From: JAJACP01 sp964350245
Lineage (GTDB): Bacteria; Chlamydiota; Chlamydiia; Chlamydiales; JAAKFR01
DNA length: 64,000 nucleotides
Assembly (NCBI GenBank): GCA_964350245.1
Contig: CAYGJC010000006.1
Span: 39,933-103,932, forward strand
Direction: 5' to 3'
Made by a program: the position numbers and the translations under genes. This document shows positions 26,002 through 33,964 of the stretch, piece after piece (positions within the stretch are counted from its first letter, which is position 1; each line of letters begins with the position of its first letter). The notes beneath the pieces were generated by a model, which searched no databases, had not been told where the DNA came from, and worked only from the letters and a program-made list of their open reading frames with translations.

Positions 26002-27439
26002 CAGAGTTTTCGAGTTTTAAGGCTAGTAATTTTTTGGCTTCTTCAGCGAACTCCAAAGGAAGCTCTTGAATCACCTCTTTTCCAAATCCATTCACAACGA
26101 GGTTGATGGCATCCTCTCTATCAATCCCGCGGGATTGAAGGTAAAAGAGTTGCTCCTCATTCATTTTGGACGTTGAGGCTTCGTGCTCGACCTGAGAGGT
26201 CTCATTACCCACTTCGATATAGGGGAAAGTATTAGCTGAACAACGGTCCCCCACAAGCATCGAATCGCATTGCGTGTAGTTGCGTGCCCCCTCAGCGCGG
26301 GGAGCCATTTTGACAAGGCCACGATAACTATTATGGGATTCATCGGCAGAAATCCCCTTTGAGATGATCGTGGAGCGGGTATTTTTTCCGAGGTGGATCA
26401 TTTTCGTTCCCGTATCCGCTTGCATTTTTCCGTTTGTCAAAGCAATTGAGTAAAACTCACCCACTGAGTGATCGCCCTCAAGAATGCAGCTGGGATACTT
26501 CCATGTGATCGCAGCACCCACTTCCACCTGTGTCCAAGAGATTTTGGCATAATCGGCACACCTCCCTCTTTTGGTCACAAAGTTGTAGACACCCCCTTCT
26601 CCTGTCTTGCGATCGCCGGCATACCAGTTTTGGACAGTGGAGTATTTGATCTCAGCCCGTTTATGGGCCACAAGCTCGACCACAGCGGCATGGAGCTGGT
26701 TTTTCGAAAAAGCGGGAGCTGTGCACCCTTCCAGATAGCTGACATGTGACCCTTCTTCAGCGATAATCAATGTCCGTTCAAACTGTCCTGACTCTTGATC
26801 ATTGATCCTAAAGTAAGTAGAAAGCTCCATCGGTGCTCTCACCCCTTTAGGAACATACACGAAAGAGCCATCGGTGAACACGGCCGAGTTAAGGGTGGCA
26901 AAGTAATTATCCCCTATGGGAACGACGCTGCCCAAGTATTTCTCAACCAACTCTGGGTAGAGGTGAACCGCTTCTGAAATGGAGCAAAGAACAACACCTG
27001 CCTCTTCGAGTTTCTTTTTAAAGGTCGTGCCGATGGAAACAGAGTCGAAGACCATATCGACAGCCACGTTAGCGAGTCGCTTTTGTTCGTCTAACGGAAT
27101 GCCAAGACGTTCGAAGGTTTTAAGCACTTCTGGATCCACCTCATCCAAGCTGCCCAGCCGTGGTTTTTTCTTGGGAGCTGAGTAATAGGTAATATCTTGG
27201 TAGTCAACAGGTGGATAGTGGACATTGGCCCATTTCGGTTCTTTAGACTGCAGCCATTTCTGGTAGGCCTTTAGTCTAAAAGCAAGCATGAAGGGAGGTT
27301 CTTCTTTTTTCTCAGAAATGAGGCGAATGGTCTCTTCATTGAGTCCTTTACGAATGGATTCGGTTTCAACCTCGGTGACAAAGCCGTACTTGTAGTCGGC
27401 TTGCTCTTGTAAAAGCTCTTCTGTAGATGATGATGACAT
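25994..27439 (-). CDS. sufB: Fe-S cluster assembly scaffold SufB
   Basis: SufB (481 residues) is the main scaffold on which clusters form. Conserved stretches include VYVPKGVRAPMELSTYFRIN, SYLEGCTAP, and near the C-terminus CDSMLVGDRCSANTFPYIEV and EHEASTSKMNEEQLFYLQSRG. It is the first gene of the sufBCDS operon. The 117-bp upstream space is shared with the divergent toxin-antitoxin promoter. It matches CT684. Confidence 0.95.
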   Translation of the reverse strand: MSSSSTEELLQEQADYKYGFVTEVETESIRKGLNEETIRLISEKKEEPPFMLAFRLKAYQKWLQSKEPKWANVHYPPVDYQDITYYSAPKKKPRLGSLDEVDPEVLKTFERLGIPLDEQKRLANVAVDMVFDSVSIGTTFKKKLEEAGVVLCSISEAVHLYPELVEKYLGSVVPIGDNYFATLNSAVFTDGSFVYVPKGVRAPMELSTYFRINDQESGQFERTLIIAEEGSHVSYLEGCTAPAFSKNQLHAAVVELVAHKRAEIKYSTVQNWYAGDRKTGEGGVYNFVTKRGRCADYAKISWTQVEVGAAITWKYPSCILEGDHSVGEFYSIALTNGKMQADTGTKMIHLGKNTRSTIISKGISADESHNSYRGLVKMAPRAEGARNYTQCDSMLVGDRCSANTFPYIEVGNETSQVEHEASTSKMNEEQLFYLQSRGIDREDAINLVVNGFGKEVIQELPLEFAEEAKKLLALKLENSVG

Positions 27440-27496
27440 AGGGCAAGATCATACTATCTACAGAGGTAAACCTCCAGAAAAACTTGGAAAACTCCC

Positions 27497-27525
27497 TTGA
27501 AAAAAAAGGTACACAACGGTACAAT
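27497..27525 (+). promoter_or_regulatory. predicted promoter of the toxin-antitoxin operon
   Basis: TTGAAA (27497-27502) and TACAAT (27520-27525) are separated by an optimal 17 bases, close to the sigma-70 consensus. The antitoxin ATG is 31 bases further, with AGGAGG just before it. Confidence 0.7.
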
Positions 27526-27534
27526 TAGACTAGA

Positions 27535-27546
27535 CTGACTAGTCAG
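27535..27546. promoter_or_regulatory. palindromic operator candidate of the toxin-antitoxin operon
   Basis: CTGACTAGTCAG is a perfect 12-bp palindrome placed at about the transcription start, between the -10 box and the ribosome site. Phd/YefM and VapB-type antitoxins repress their own promoter by binding such palindromes; this use here is inferred. Confidence 0.6.
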
Positions 27547-27556
27547 AGGAGGCGTC

Positions 27557-27820
27557 ATGACGTACTATCAACCCGATGTGTGGCAAACGCAAACTGCTAA
27601 GGCTCAGTTTTCAAGCCTAATTAAAGCCGCGCTTAAGGATCGAGACCAGTTTATTACAGTGAGAGGAGAGCAAGTTGCTGTGGTTATGTCAAAAAAAAGA
27701 TATGATGAACTCACTAAACCTGCCGGCTCTCTTCTTGATTTCTTTAAAAATGCCCCTCTTCAAGACATTGAAATTGATATTGAACGCAGCGACGACTTAC
27801 CCAGAGACATCTCTTTATGA
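27557..27820 (+). CDS. antitoxin, Phd/YefM family
   Basis: The 87-residue protein has the Phd/YefM N-terminal DNA-binding fold (WQTQTAKAQFSSLIKAAL, ITVRGEQVAVVMSKKRYDEL) and an acidic C-terminal tail (QDIEIDIERSDDLP) suited to wrapping around a toxin. A strong AGGAGG lies 4 bases before the ATG. The stop overlaps the toxin start by four bases (ATGA). A Phd-type antitoxin with a PIN toxin is a common mixed pairing (as in FitAB-like systems). The pair lies between sufB and genes of the CT683 side, where Chlamydia has nothing comparable. Confidence 0.85.
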   Translation: MTYYQPDVWQTQTAKAQFSSLIKAALKDRDQFITVRGEQVAVVMSKKRYDELTKPAGSLLDFFKNAPLQDIEIDIERSDDLPRDISL

Positions 27821-28257
27821 CCTACCTTTTAGATACCTGTGTTCTCTCCAAACTTCGAAAAATTCGCAAATACCCTGACATAGCTCTTGAAAACTGGATC
27901 TGTGCACATGACGAGTCCCAATACTTTCTGAGTGTTTTGACCGTTGGAGAAATCCAGCAAGGTATCAGTAAACTACAAAATGGCAAGGAAAAAAGAATTC
28001 TTGAAGAATGGCTGAGAGGAGAAGTGTTCTTACGTTTCAAAGACAGAATTTTAGACATTGATCTTCGAGTGGCGGCAAAGTGGGGCGAGTTAAACGGGAT
28101 TTATAGAAACCAGGGAATCACAATTCCCGTTGTCGATGGTTTGATTGCAGCTACCGCCATGATTCACCAAATGGTTGTTGTTACGGAAAACATCAAAAAT
28201 TTCTGTTGTATTGACGAAGTGATGTTATTTAGTCCTTGGGAATATCGCTTTCTTTGA
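27817..28257 (+). CDS. vapC: VapC/FitB-type PIN-domain toxin
   Basis: This 146-residue PIN nuclease probably cleaves RNA, commonly tRNA or rRNA in this family. The acidic metal-binding residues are in place: Asp6 (YLLDTCVLSKL), Glu45 (TVGEIQQG), Asp107 (PVVDGLIAATA), with Asn125 in VVTENIKNF at the fourth position. It is translationally coupled to the antitoxin. Its 3' end overlaps the convergent CNNM gene by 29 bases. All key residues are present, so it is expected to be active. Confidence 0.88.
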   Translation: MTYLLDTCVLSKLRKIRKYPDIALENWICAHDESQYFLSVLTVGEIQQGISKLQNGKEKRILEEWLRGEVFLRFKDRILDIDLRVAAKWGELNGIYRNQGITIPVVDGLIAATAMIHQMVVVTENIKNFCCIDEVMLFSPWEYRFL

Positions 28258-29470
28258 ACATCACTAAAAGTTTTTCTACACGGCGCCTGTGCATTTTGAG
28301 AATTTCAAACCGGTAAGCCCCAATAGAAAAATGCTCTCCCTTCTTGGGAACTGAACCTAGCTGACTCATGCACAAACCCGAAAGGGTCCGATAGCGCGCC
28401 CGCTCCTCGTCCGGCAATGTCTCAAAGTGAAAATTTTCCTTAAATTCATCGATGGGATAACTCCCATCTAAAACCCAAGATTTAGCATCTACTTTTACAG
28501 CAGATACCTGTGTCTCTTCTTCGATATCCCGGACAATCGCGTTCATAATATCTCCGGTCGTGATCATCCCCTGAATAGAGCCATACTCGTCTGTGACAAG
28601 TGCAAAAGTAGCATGTTGATGCCGAAAAAGATCGAGTAGCTCAAAAACATGCTGATGCTCATTGACAAAAAGAGGCGGTGAGGCGAGCTCTTTGATCTCA
28701 ATTTTCTCTCCTAGCCACGCCCGCTCTAATAAGTCATGCGAATGGACAATCCCTAGCACTTGATCAATATCTCCTTCACAGACGGGAAAACGGTGGTGCG
28801 TAGAGGAGATGATCCTGTGGCGAATCTCCTCATCAGGAGCCTGCACATCAAGCCACTCGATGTCCACGCGCGGTCGCATGAGCATACCGACATGACGATC
28901 CCCTAACCGAAAGATATTTTCGACCATATCCTGCTCTTTCTCCTCAATCACACCCGCCTTTGCCCCACTATCCAGAGCAACTAAAATGTCCTCTTCGGTA
29001 ATCCTCTCAATCCCTCTACCTTGAGAAAGTAAACGGGCAAATAGATTGAATGAGACCACAAAGGGGTAGGTGAGAAAAATCAAAAAATAGATGGGGCGGG
29101 CGCAAAAGGGCGCGAGTCGTTTCCAATAAAGCGCACCTACAGTTTTGGGGAGCATTTCTGTCCAGTAGAGCATGGTGAGAGTAAGAAGTATCGAGCCTAA
29201 AGCCAACCACTTATCTCCATATAACTCCACAATGCTGGCACCGACACCTGCCGCACCAATCGTATGCGAGATGGTATTGAGAGTCAAAATGGCAGCAAGG
29301 GGACGATCGATACGGGCTTTTAAATCAGCTAACACGGGCGCCGCCTTAGAACCCCGTTTATTGAGAAGGGAGATGTAATTGGGCGTATACGAAAGCAAGA
29401 CGGCCTCAAAAATGGAACAGAGAAAGGAGATTGCATGAGAGAGGGAGAAAAAAAGAATCAACGCCGTCAT
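28229..29470 (-). CDS. CNNM/CorC-type membrane protein with CBS domains
   Basis: The 413-residue protein has an N-terminal DUF21/CNNM transmembrane domain (about 1-170; four helices, with the motif LTLNTISHTIGAAGVG), then two CBS motifs (about 200-325; MLMRPRVDIEWL, LVTDEYGSIQGMITTGDIM) and a CorC/HlyC-like C-terminal domain (VLDGSYPIDEFKE). Family members take part in magnesium or cobalt efflux and are often misannotated as hemolysins. It is transcribed alone and is divergent from the Wza-like gene by 51 bases. Confidence 0.88.
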   Translation of the reverse strand: MTALILFFSLSHAISFLCSIFEAVLLSYTPNYISLLNKRGSKAAPVLADLKARIDRPLAAILTLNTISHTIGAAGVGASIVELYGDKWLALGSILLTLTMLYWTEMLPKTVGALYWKRLAPFCARPIYFLIFLTYPFVVSFNLFARLLSQGRGIERITEEDILVALDSGAKAGVIEEKEQDMVENIFRLGDRHVGMLMRPRVDIEWLDVQAPDEEIRHRIISSTHHRFPVCEGDIDQVLGIVHSHDLLERAWLGEKIEIKELASPPLFVNEHQHVFELLDLFRHQHATFALVTDEYGSIQGMITTGDIMNAIVRDIEEETQVSAVKVDAKSWVLDGSYPIDEFKENFHFETLPDEERARYRTLSGLCMSQLGSVPKKGEHFSIGAYRFEILKMHRRRVEKLLVMFKESDIPKD

Positions 29471-29521
29471 ACTTGAATTTGTAAGACAAAAAAGTGGTTT
29501 AGTGATAGAAAAAACCTACTT

Positions 29522-30553
29522 ATGCGTTGGTTTTTACTCTTTCCACTGATTTTGTGTGCCTGTAATCCGTGCAAATACGACTACTGTATGGAGGGCGCAC
29601 AAGAATTTGTGCTCGACTCTTATCAAATTGCCCAAGGCAAATCCTCTATCCTCGAACTTGAGGGTGAATGCGTAGAGTGCTTGCCCTGTCTTTACTTGAT
29701 GGAGTATGACGATCTAATTGATGAAGATGATGTGCTGAAAATCGCTCTTTTCCATCCCACACGTAAAGACTTAGTGGAATCGGTGAACTCTATCGGAAAT
29801 TCTGTTGGCTACCGAGTGATCAATGGCTGTATTCATCTCCCCGGTCTAGACCCTGTTTGTGTGTGTGGACTCACCCTCGATGAGGCACGCTCCCATATTC
29901 AAGCGCTCTACACACAAGAAATCTCAAATGTGAATGTCTTTCTGGAATACGCCGGTCGCCTCCACAGTAAGGTGGAGCTGATCGGAGCGGTCAAGGTGCC
30001 GGAAGTACCGATCAATGGGCGCATTCGCTTGTATGAAGTGCTCTCACTAGCCGGAGTCCCACCGGACGCTAACTACTTTAAAAGCTACGTTGTACGCGAT
30101 GGGGACATTCTTCCGATCGATCTCTATAAACTGGTTCATCAAGGAGATATGAGTCAAAACATCGTGATGCGTCCCAAGGATAAGGTTTTTATTGCCAACC
30201 CTATGGCCTCTACTGTCACTGTGTTGGGAGAAGTGGGACTTGCACAAATCATTCCTGTACCGAGTGGCTCGATCTCTCTTAGAGAGGCGATTGCGGCTGC
30301 TGGGGGCATCCCTTTTACCGGTGACAAACGGTGTATTCAGGTGATCCGGGGAAATATTGTGAATCCAAAGATCTACAGGCTCTCTTGGAACCATATTACC
30401 TACCTGCCCAATAATAGTTTGCTGCTTATGCCGGGAGATACAGTTTACATCTCTGAAAAACCGATCACCAAATGGAACCGCTTCATTGAGCAACTCTTGC
30501 CCAGTTCTCTGCTCATTGATTTGGGCATTAAAACGCGCGGAGTGTTTCACTAA
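29522..30553 (+). CDS. Wza-like polysaccharide export lipoprotein
   Basis: The 343-residue outer-membrane-type lipoprotein begins MRWFLLFPLILCACNPC (lipobox region CAC). It has a Poly_export domain (about 65-140; DEDDVLKIALFHPTRKD, YRVINGCIHLPGL) followed by SLBB-type repeats (VELIGAVKVPEVPINGRIRLYEVLSLAGV; VTVLGEVGLAQIIPVPSGSI). Wza-type proteins form the outer-membrane channel for exported polysaccharide. The stop overlaps the next ATG by one base. No polymerase or flippase is visible nearby. Export of a surface glycan is inferred. Confidence 0.82.
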   Translation: MRWFLLFPLILCACNPCKYDYCMEGAQEFVLDSYQIAQGKSSILELEGECVECLPCLYLMEYDDLIDEDDVLKIALFHPTRKDLVESVNSIGNSVGYRVINGCIHLPGLDPVCVCGLTLDEARSHIQALYTQEISNVNVFLEYAGRLHSKVELIGAVKVPEVPINGRIRLYEVLSLAGVPPDANYFKSYVVRDGDILPIDLYKLVHQGDMSQNIVMRPKDKVFIANPMASTVTVLGEVGLAQIIPVPSGSISLREAIAAAGGIPFTGDKRCIQVIRGNIVNPKIYRLSWNHITYLPNNSLLLMPGDTVYISEKPITKWNRFIEQLLPSSLLIDLGIKTRGVFH

Positions 30554-32988
30554 TGGAAGAGAAGCAGATTATCCTCTCTCTTACCGATTGGTATCGAGCG
30601 CTTAAACAGACCAGATGGTTAATCACAGGTGCTGCCCTGCTGTTAGGAGCCGCTTTTTTTACCTACAGCCTCTTAAAACCTCCCCGTTTTACGGCCGAAG
30701 GCGTGTTTAAAGGAGGCTCTCCACAAACAGGCTCTTCATTCACAAAAGCTCTCGAGTTTCTGGGAGGAGGCGAATCCTACGCCGCATCTGATGATCCTGT
30801 AGCCTTTTTGCATTGCTACCCGGTCATGGAGGAAGTGGTGCGCACCCTTAACTTGCAGATGCACATCGCTGAGGCCAAAAGCAAAAGTCGTCTACGGCAG
30901 ATTTGGCATACTCTAAAGGCCGAGCGTGCAGGACGTCTTTTAAAAAGCAAACGCCCTTCTTCCTCTATCCTGAGAGTACCGGTTGCCTCCAAGGCAATTA
31001 TTCCTGATTTTGAAGAGCCCCTTTGTTGTCTGGACCTCGATTATCCGGACGCTGTCAGTGCCCACTTAAAACTCACTTTCATAGATCCAACCCACTTTGA
31101 AGTGTGGGAGAAAAAAAAGCGACTCGGGATCGGAGAGTTAGGCCTTCCTTTTGCATACCGCGGCGGTTTTTTTACTCTTGCCGAAACAGCTCCAGTCCCC
31201 GGAAAAACGTTTTTTCTCACCTTGATCCCTCTTGAAGCAGCAGCAAAAAGTCTACAGAAAAGCCTCCAGGTGAAACGGAGCAAAGAGAGCAAATCTTTAG
31301 TTCACGTAACCTTCACCCACCCTGATCGCCATCTAGCGGCCGCCCTTGTCAACTGCACAATGGATCGTTTCCAACACTATTTGAAAAATGAGGGAAAACA
31401 AAAAATTACCCATCAGCTCAGTTACTTACAGCAAAGACAGCAGGAGGCCCTCGCCAATCTCGAAGGGATTATGGACGCGCATAAAAAATATCTCTCGTCT
31501 CATTTGGATGCAGGAGAGATGCTGATGCTCGAAAATGAGCTCGCCTTTATGGCCCAAAAGCAAGGAGAGCGTCGCCGTCAACTTGACGACATTGCCAATG
31601 AAATGATCACTCTTTCAGGCGATCCTGCCATTTTAGAAAAATTGCGGAGAGAACTGAATCGACCTGCACAAGCGTTAACCCTGGAAGGCACCCGCGCATT
31701 GAATCGGCAGCATGAGCTCTCTTTGGATCGCATCCGTATGGAGCAAAAGCAATATGACTACTGCTTAACCAAGCTCAATGAACCCGATTTTGACGCCTCC
31801 TCTCTTTCTAAGGTGATCGAAGATGACACCCTTAAGAGTCGTTTCAACACCATTCATGCGATTCACCGGAATCTAGTCGATCAAAAAAATTGGACGGAAA
31901 AAGAGCGGAGCCAACTACAAGCAGAGCTCGCAACAGAGAAAAATTTTCTCATTAAGCATCTCCATGATCTTAAAGACGGTGCCGCACTAAAAGAGACCCT
32001 GCTCTCCAAACGTCTTCATGAGCTTCAAGAATCTCTTCTCTTTCTTTTACTGGAAAGGTTCGAACAAGGAGAAAAGAGCTTGGATGCTTTAGCTCAAAGT
32101 GGTGCTCATTTTCCTGAAAAATGGCTCACCGAACAAAAAATTGAGCTCAATACTCGTATGAACAAAGACATGATTGAATCGATCACCAAGATGATAGAAG
32201 CTAAAAATATAGGCTATCATCTCGATTACTTAACTGCCTTACCCTTAATGAAAGCCTCTGCCCCCCTCATTCCTGACAGCCCTAAACTGTTTCTCAAATG
32301 GATCATCGGCTCTCTTATGGGAGGATGTCTTGTGTGCGCCTTTGTTTTACTAAGGGAAGTTTGGTTAGGGCCCACGGCTTCCTTCGAGAATCTGATCAGC
32401 GGAGGAAAAAAAGCTCTTCGCTATCACCACTGTATGGAGGATCTTAAACAGATTCACCACCAAATTCAAAAAGAGGGATCTCTTGTTTCAGTTGTTGCGC
32501 GCTCCTCAAGCTTCGTCCATGATCTGTGCCTTCTTTTCGCAAAAGCAGAAGAGAAGGTGCTACTGATTGACTTGAGCGGCGTTTCGAAGCAAGAGACACT
32601 CTTTGATACAGAATTTGGACAGCGACTCACTCTCAAGATAGAAGAGGGTTTCAAGGAGGTCTTTATAGAAAGCGCGCGCTTCAAGGAACATCTCAAAGAA
32701 AAAAGAGAGTCGTACGATCGGATTGTTCTTTTTTCAAACGCGCCTCTTAACAGCCTAGAGGCGCAGTTGGTAATCCAAGCAGGTGATCAAGCGACCGTTT
32801 TGGTCTCCGATGAGAGATGGAGTGAGCTTCCCTCCCTACCCCAGAATGCCCTGATTGCCGTAGAAGCTGCCCACAAAGCCCCCCTGACACTTAGGCAAAT
32901 TGTCCCTTTTTTGGAGAAAATTATTTCTTTTTCTTTCCCGCCACGCAGGACTGAAGAGCTTCAACAAACTGAGAGTCGCGCCCCTTGA
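30553..32988 (+). CDS. Wzz/GumC-like chain-length protein with degenerate kinase domain
   Basis: The 811-residue inner-membrane protein has a first helix at about 20-36, a Wzz-type periplasmic region with long coiled coils (about 270-530), and a second helix near 576-600 (WIIGSLMGGCLVCAFVLL). The C-terminal cytoplasmic domain sits where tyrosine autokinases such as Wzc are fused, but it has no Walker A: the beta-strand VSVVARSSSF leads straight on without GxxxGKS. Only a Walker A'-like VLLIDLSG remains. There is also no Tyr-rich tail. It is coupled to the Wza-like gene. The 3' end overlaps the convergent TPR gene by 68 bases. Confidence 0.8.
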   Translation: MEEKQIILSLTDWYRALKQTRWLITGAALLLGAAFFTYSLLKPPRFTAEGVFKGGSPQTGSSFTKALEFLGGGESYAASDDPVAFLHCYPVMEEVVRTLNLQMHIAEAKSKSRLRQIWHTLKAERAGRLLKSKRPSSSILRVPVASKAIIPDFEEPLCCLDLDYPDAVSAHLKLTFIDPTHFEVWEKKKRLGIGELGLPFAYRGGFFTLAETAPVPGKTFFLTLIPLEAAAKSLQKSLQVKRSKESKSLVHVTFTHPDRHLAAALVNCTMDRFQHYLKNEGKQKITHQLSYLQQRQQEALANLEGIMDAHKKYLSSHLDAGEMLMLENELAFMAQKQGERRRQLDDIANEMITLSGDPAILEKLRRELNRPAQALTLEGTRALNRQHELSLDRIRMEQKQYDYCLTKLNEPDFDASSLSKVIEDDTLKSRFNTIHAIHRNLVDQKNWTEKERSQLQAELATEKNFLIKHLHDLKDGAALKETLLSKRLHELQESLLFLLLERFEQGEKSLDALAQSGAHFPEKWLTEQKIELNTRMNKDMIESITKMIEAKNIGYHLDYLTALPLMKASAPLIPDSPKLFLKWIIGSLMGGCLVCAFVLLREVWLGPTASFENLISGGKKALRYHHCMEDLKQIHHQIQKEGSLVSVVARSSSFVHDLCLLFAKAEEKVLLIDLSGVSKQETLFDTEFGQRLTLKIEEGFKEVFIESARFKEHLKEKRESYDRIVLFSNAPLNSLEAQLVIQAGDQATVLVSDERWSELPSLPQNALIAVEAAHKAPLTLRQIVPFLEKIISFSFPPRRTEELQQTESRAP

Positions 32989-33919
32989 GGAACTTCAGCT
33001 CCTTATCTCCCTTCTTTTTCTCCCCACGCATGTAGTAGAGCCTGCCTAGTAGGTAATGGGTCTTTTCATGCTCTAAGTCAATCATCAGAGTATCATGCAG
33101 CGCTTCGATCGCTTGAATATCCTCCTTCATATCGATGTACGCAATAGCCAGATAAAAGGAGGTCTCTACATCATTGGGATTGGAGCGCAGGGCGCTTTTA
33201 AATACCTTGATCGCTTTTTTTGGTTTTCCAACCATCAAGTAACAGAGTCCCAGATTGTAGTAGCTATCCGACACCTCCGGACGTAGCTGTGTCGCGCGCT
33301 CATACGCCTGAATGGCCTCTTTCCATTTTTTTTCATACGACTGGAAAAGACCGAGTTTAATCCACCCCTTCCAATAAGAGGGGTTGATGGTAACTGTTTT
33401 GTCCAAATACTCAATTGCCTCGGTGGTCTCTCCTTGCTCACTAAGAACAAGAGCTAAGTTATATGCTGCTTTATAGTGTGTAGGATCGTGTTCAATGGCT
33501 TTGCGGTAATACATTTGAGCCTCATCAAACTGACCTGCCTGGTCATAAGCGCATCCTAAGCTAAACAGGCACTCCGCGTCACGTGGATGGTCTTTTAAAT
33601 AGATTGTGTACTGCACAATGGCTTCTTCCGGATTCCCCTGCCTCTCAAAGGCAGCGCCTAAACAGTAGTGAAGATAGCCATTGTCTGGATCTATTTCCAA
33701 GCCCTGTTCACACCATTTCATCCCCAAGTGCACATCTCCTAGTTCTAAGGAAATGATCCCTAAGTAACAGTAAGCTAACGGTAGAGAGGGATCGTACTTG
33801 ATCGCCTCCTGAAACTCCGTTTGTGCCTCTTCGTATCTCCCGTCTAAAAATTTTCCGACGCCTGAGCAAAAGTGCTCTTTGGCAAGCTGTGTTTCTCTTG
33901 CCGGCAGTGAATTTCCCAT
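32921..33919 (-). CDS. tetratricopeptide repeat protein
   Basis: The 332-residue protein is built almost entirely of about eight consecutive 34-residue TPR units (GRYEEAQTEFQEAIKYDPSL, AGQFDEAQMYYRKAIEHDPT and others). It has no signal peptide. Its position downstream of PBP2 (45 bases) matches CT683, also a TPR protein next to pbp2. It is probably a cytoplasmic protein-interaction scaffold; the partner is unknown. Confidence 0.88.
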   Translation of the reverse strand: MGNSLPARETQLAKEHFCSGVGKFLDGRYEEAQTEFQEAIKYDPSLPLAYCYLGIISLELGDVHLGMKWCEQGLEIDPDNGYLHYCLGAAFERQGNPEEAIVQYTIYLKDHPRDAECLFSLGCAYDQAGQFDEAQMYYRKAIEHDPTHYKAAYNLALVLSEQGETTEAIEYLDKTVTINPSYWKGWIKLGLFQSYEKKWKEAIQAYERATQLRPEVSDSYYNLGLCYLMVGKPKKAIKVFKSALRSNPNDVETSFYLAIAYIDMKEDIQAIEALHDTLMIDLEHEKTHYLLGRLYYMRGEKKKGDKELKFLKGRDSQFVEALQSCVAGKKKK

Positions 33920-33964
33920 GTGCAGCCCCTAACACGTTTTTTAGCTGCCTTTTTCAATGCAAAT

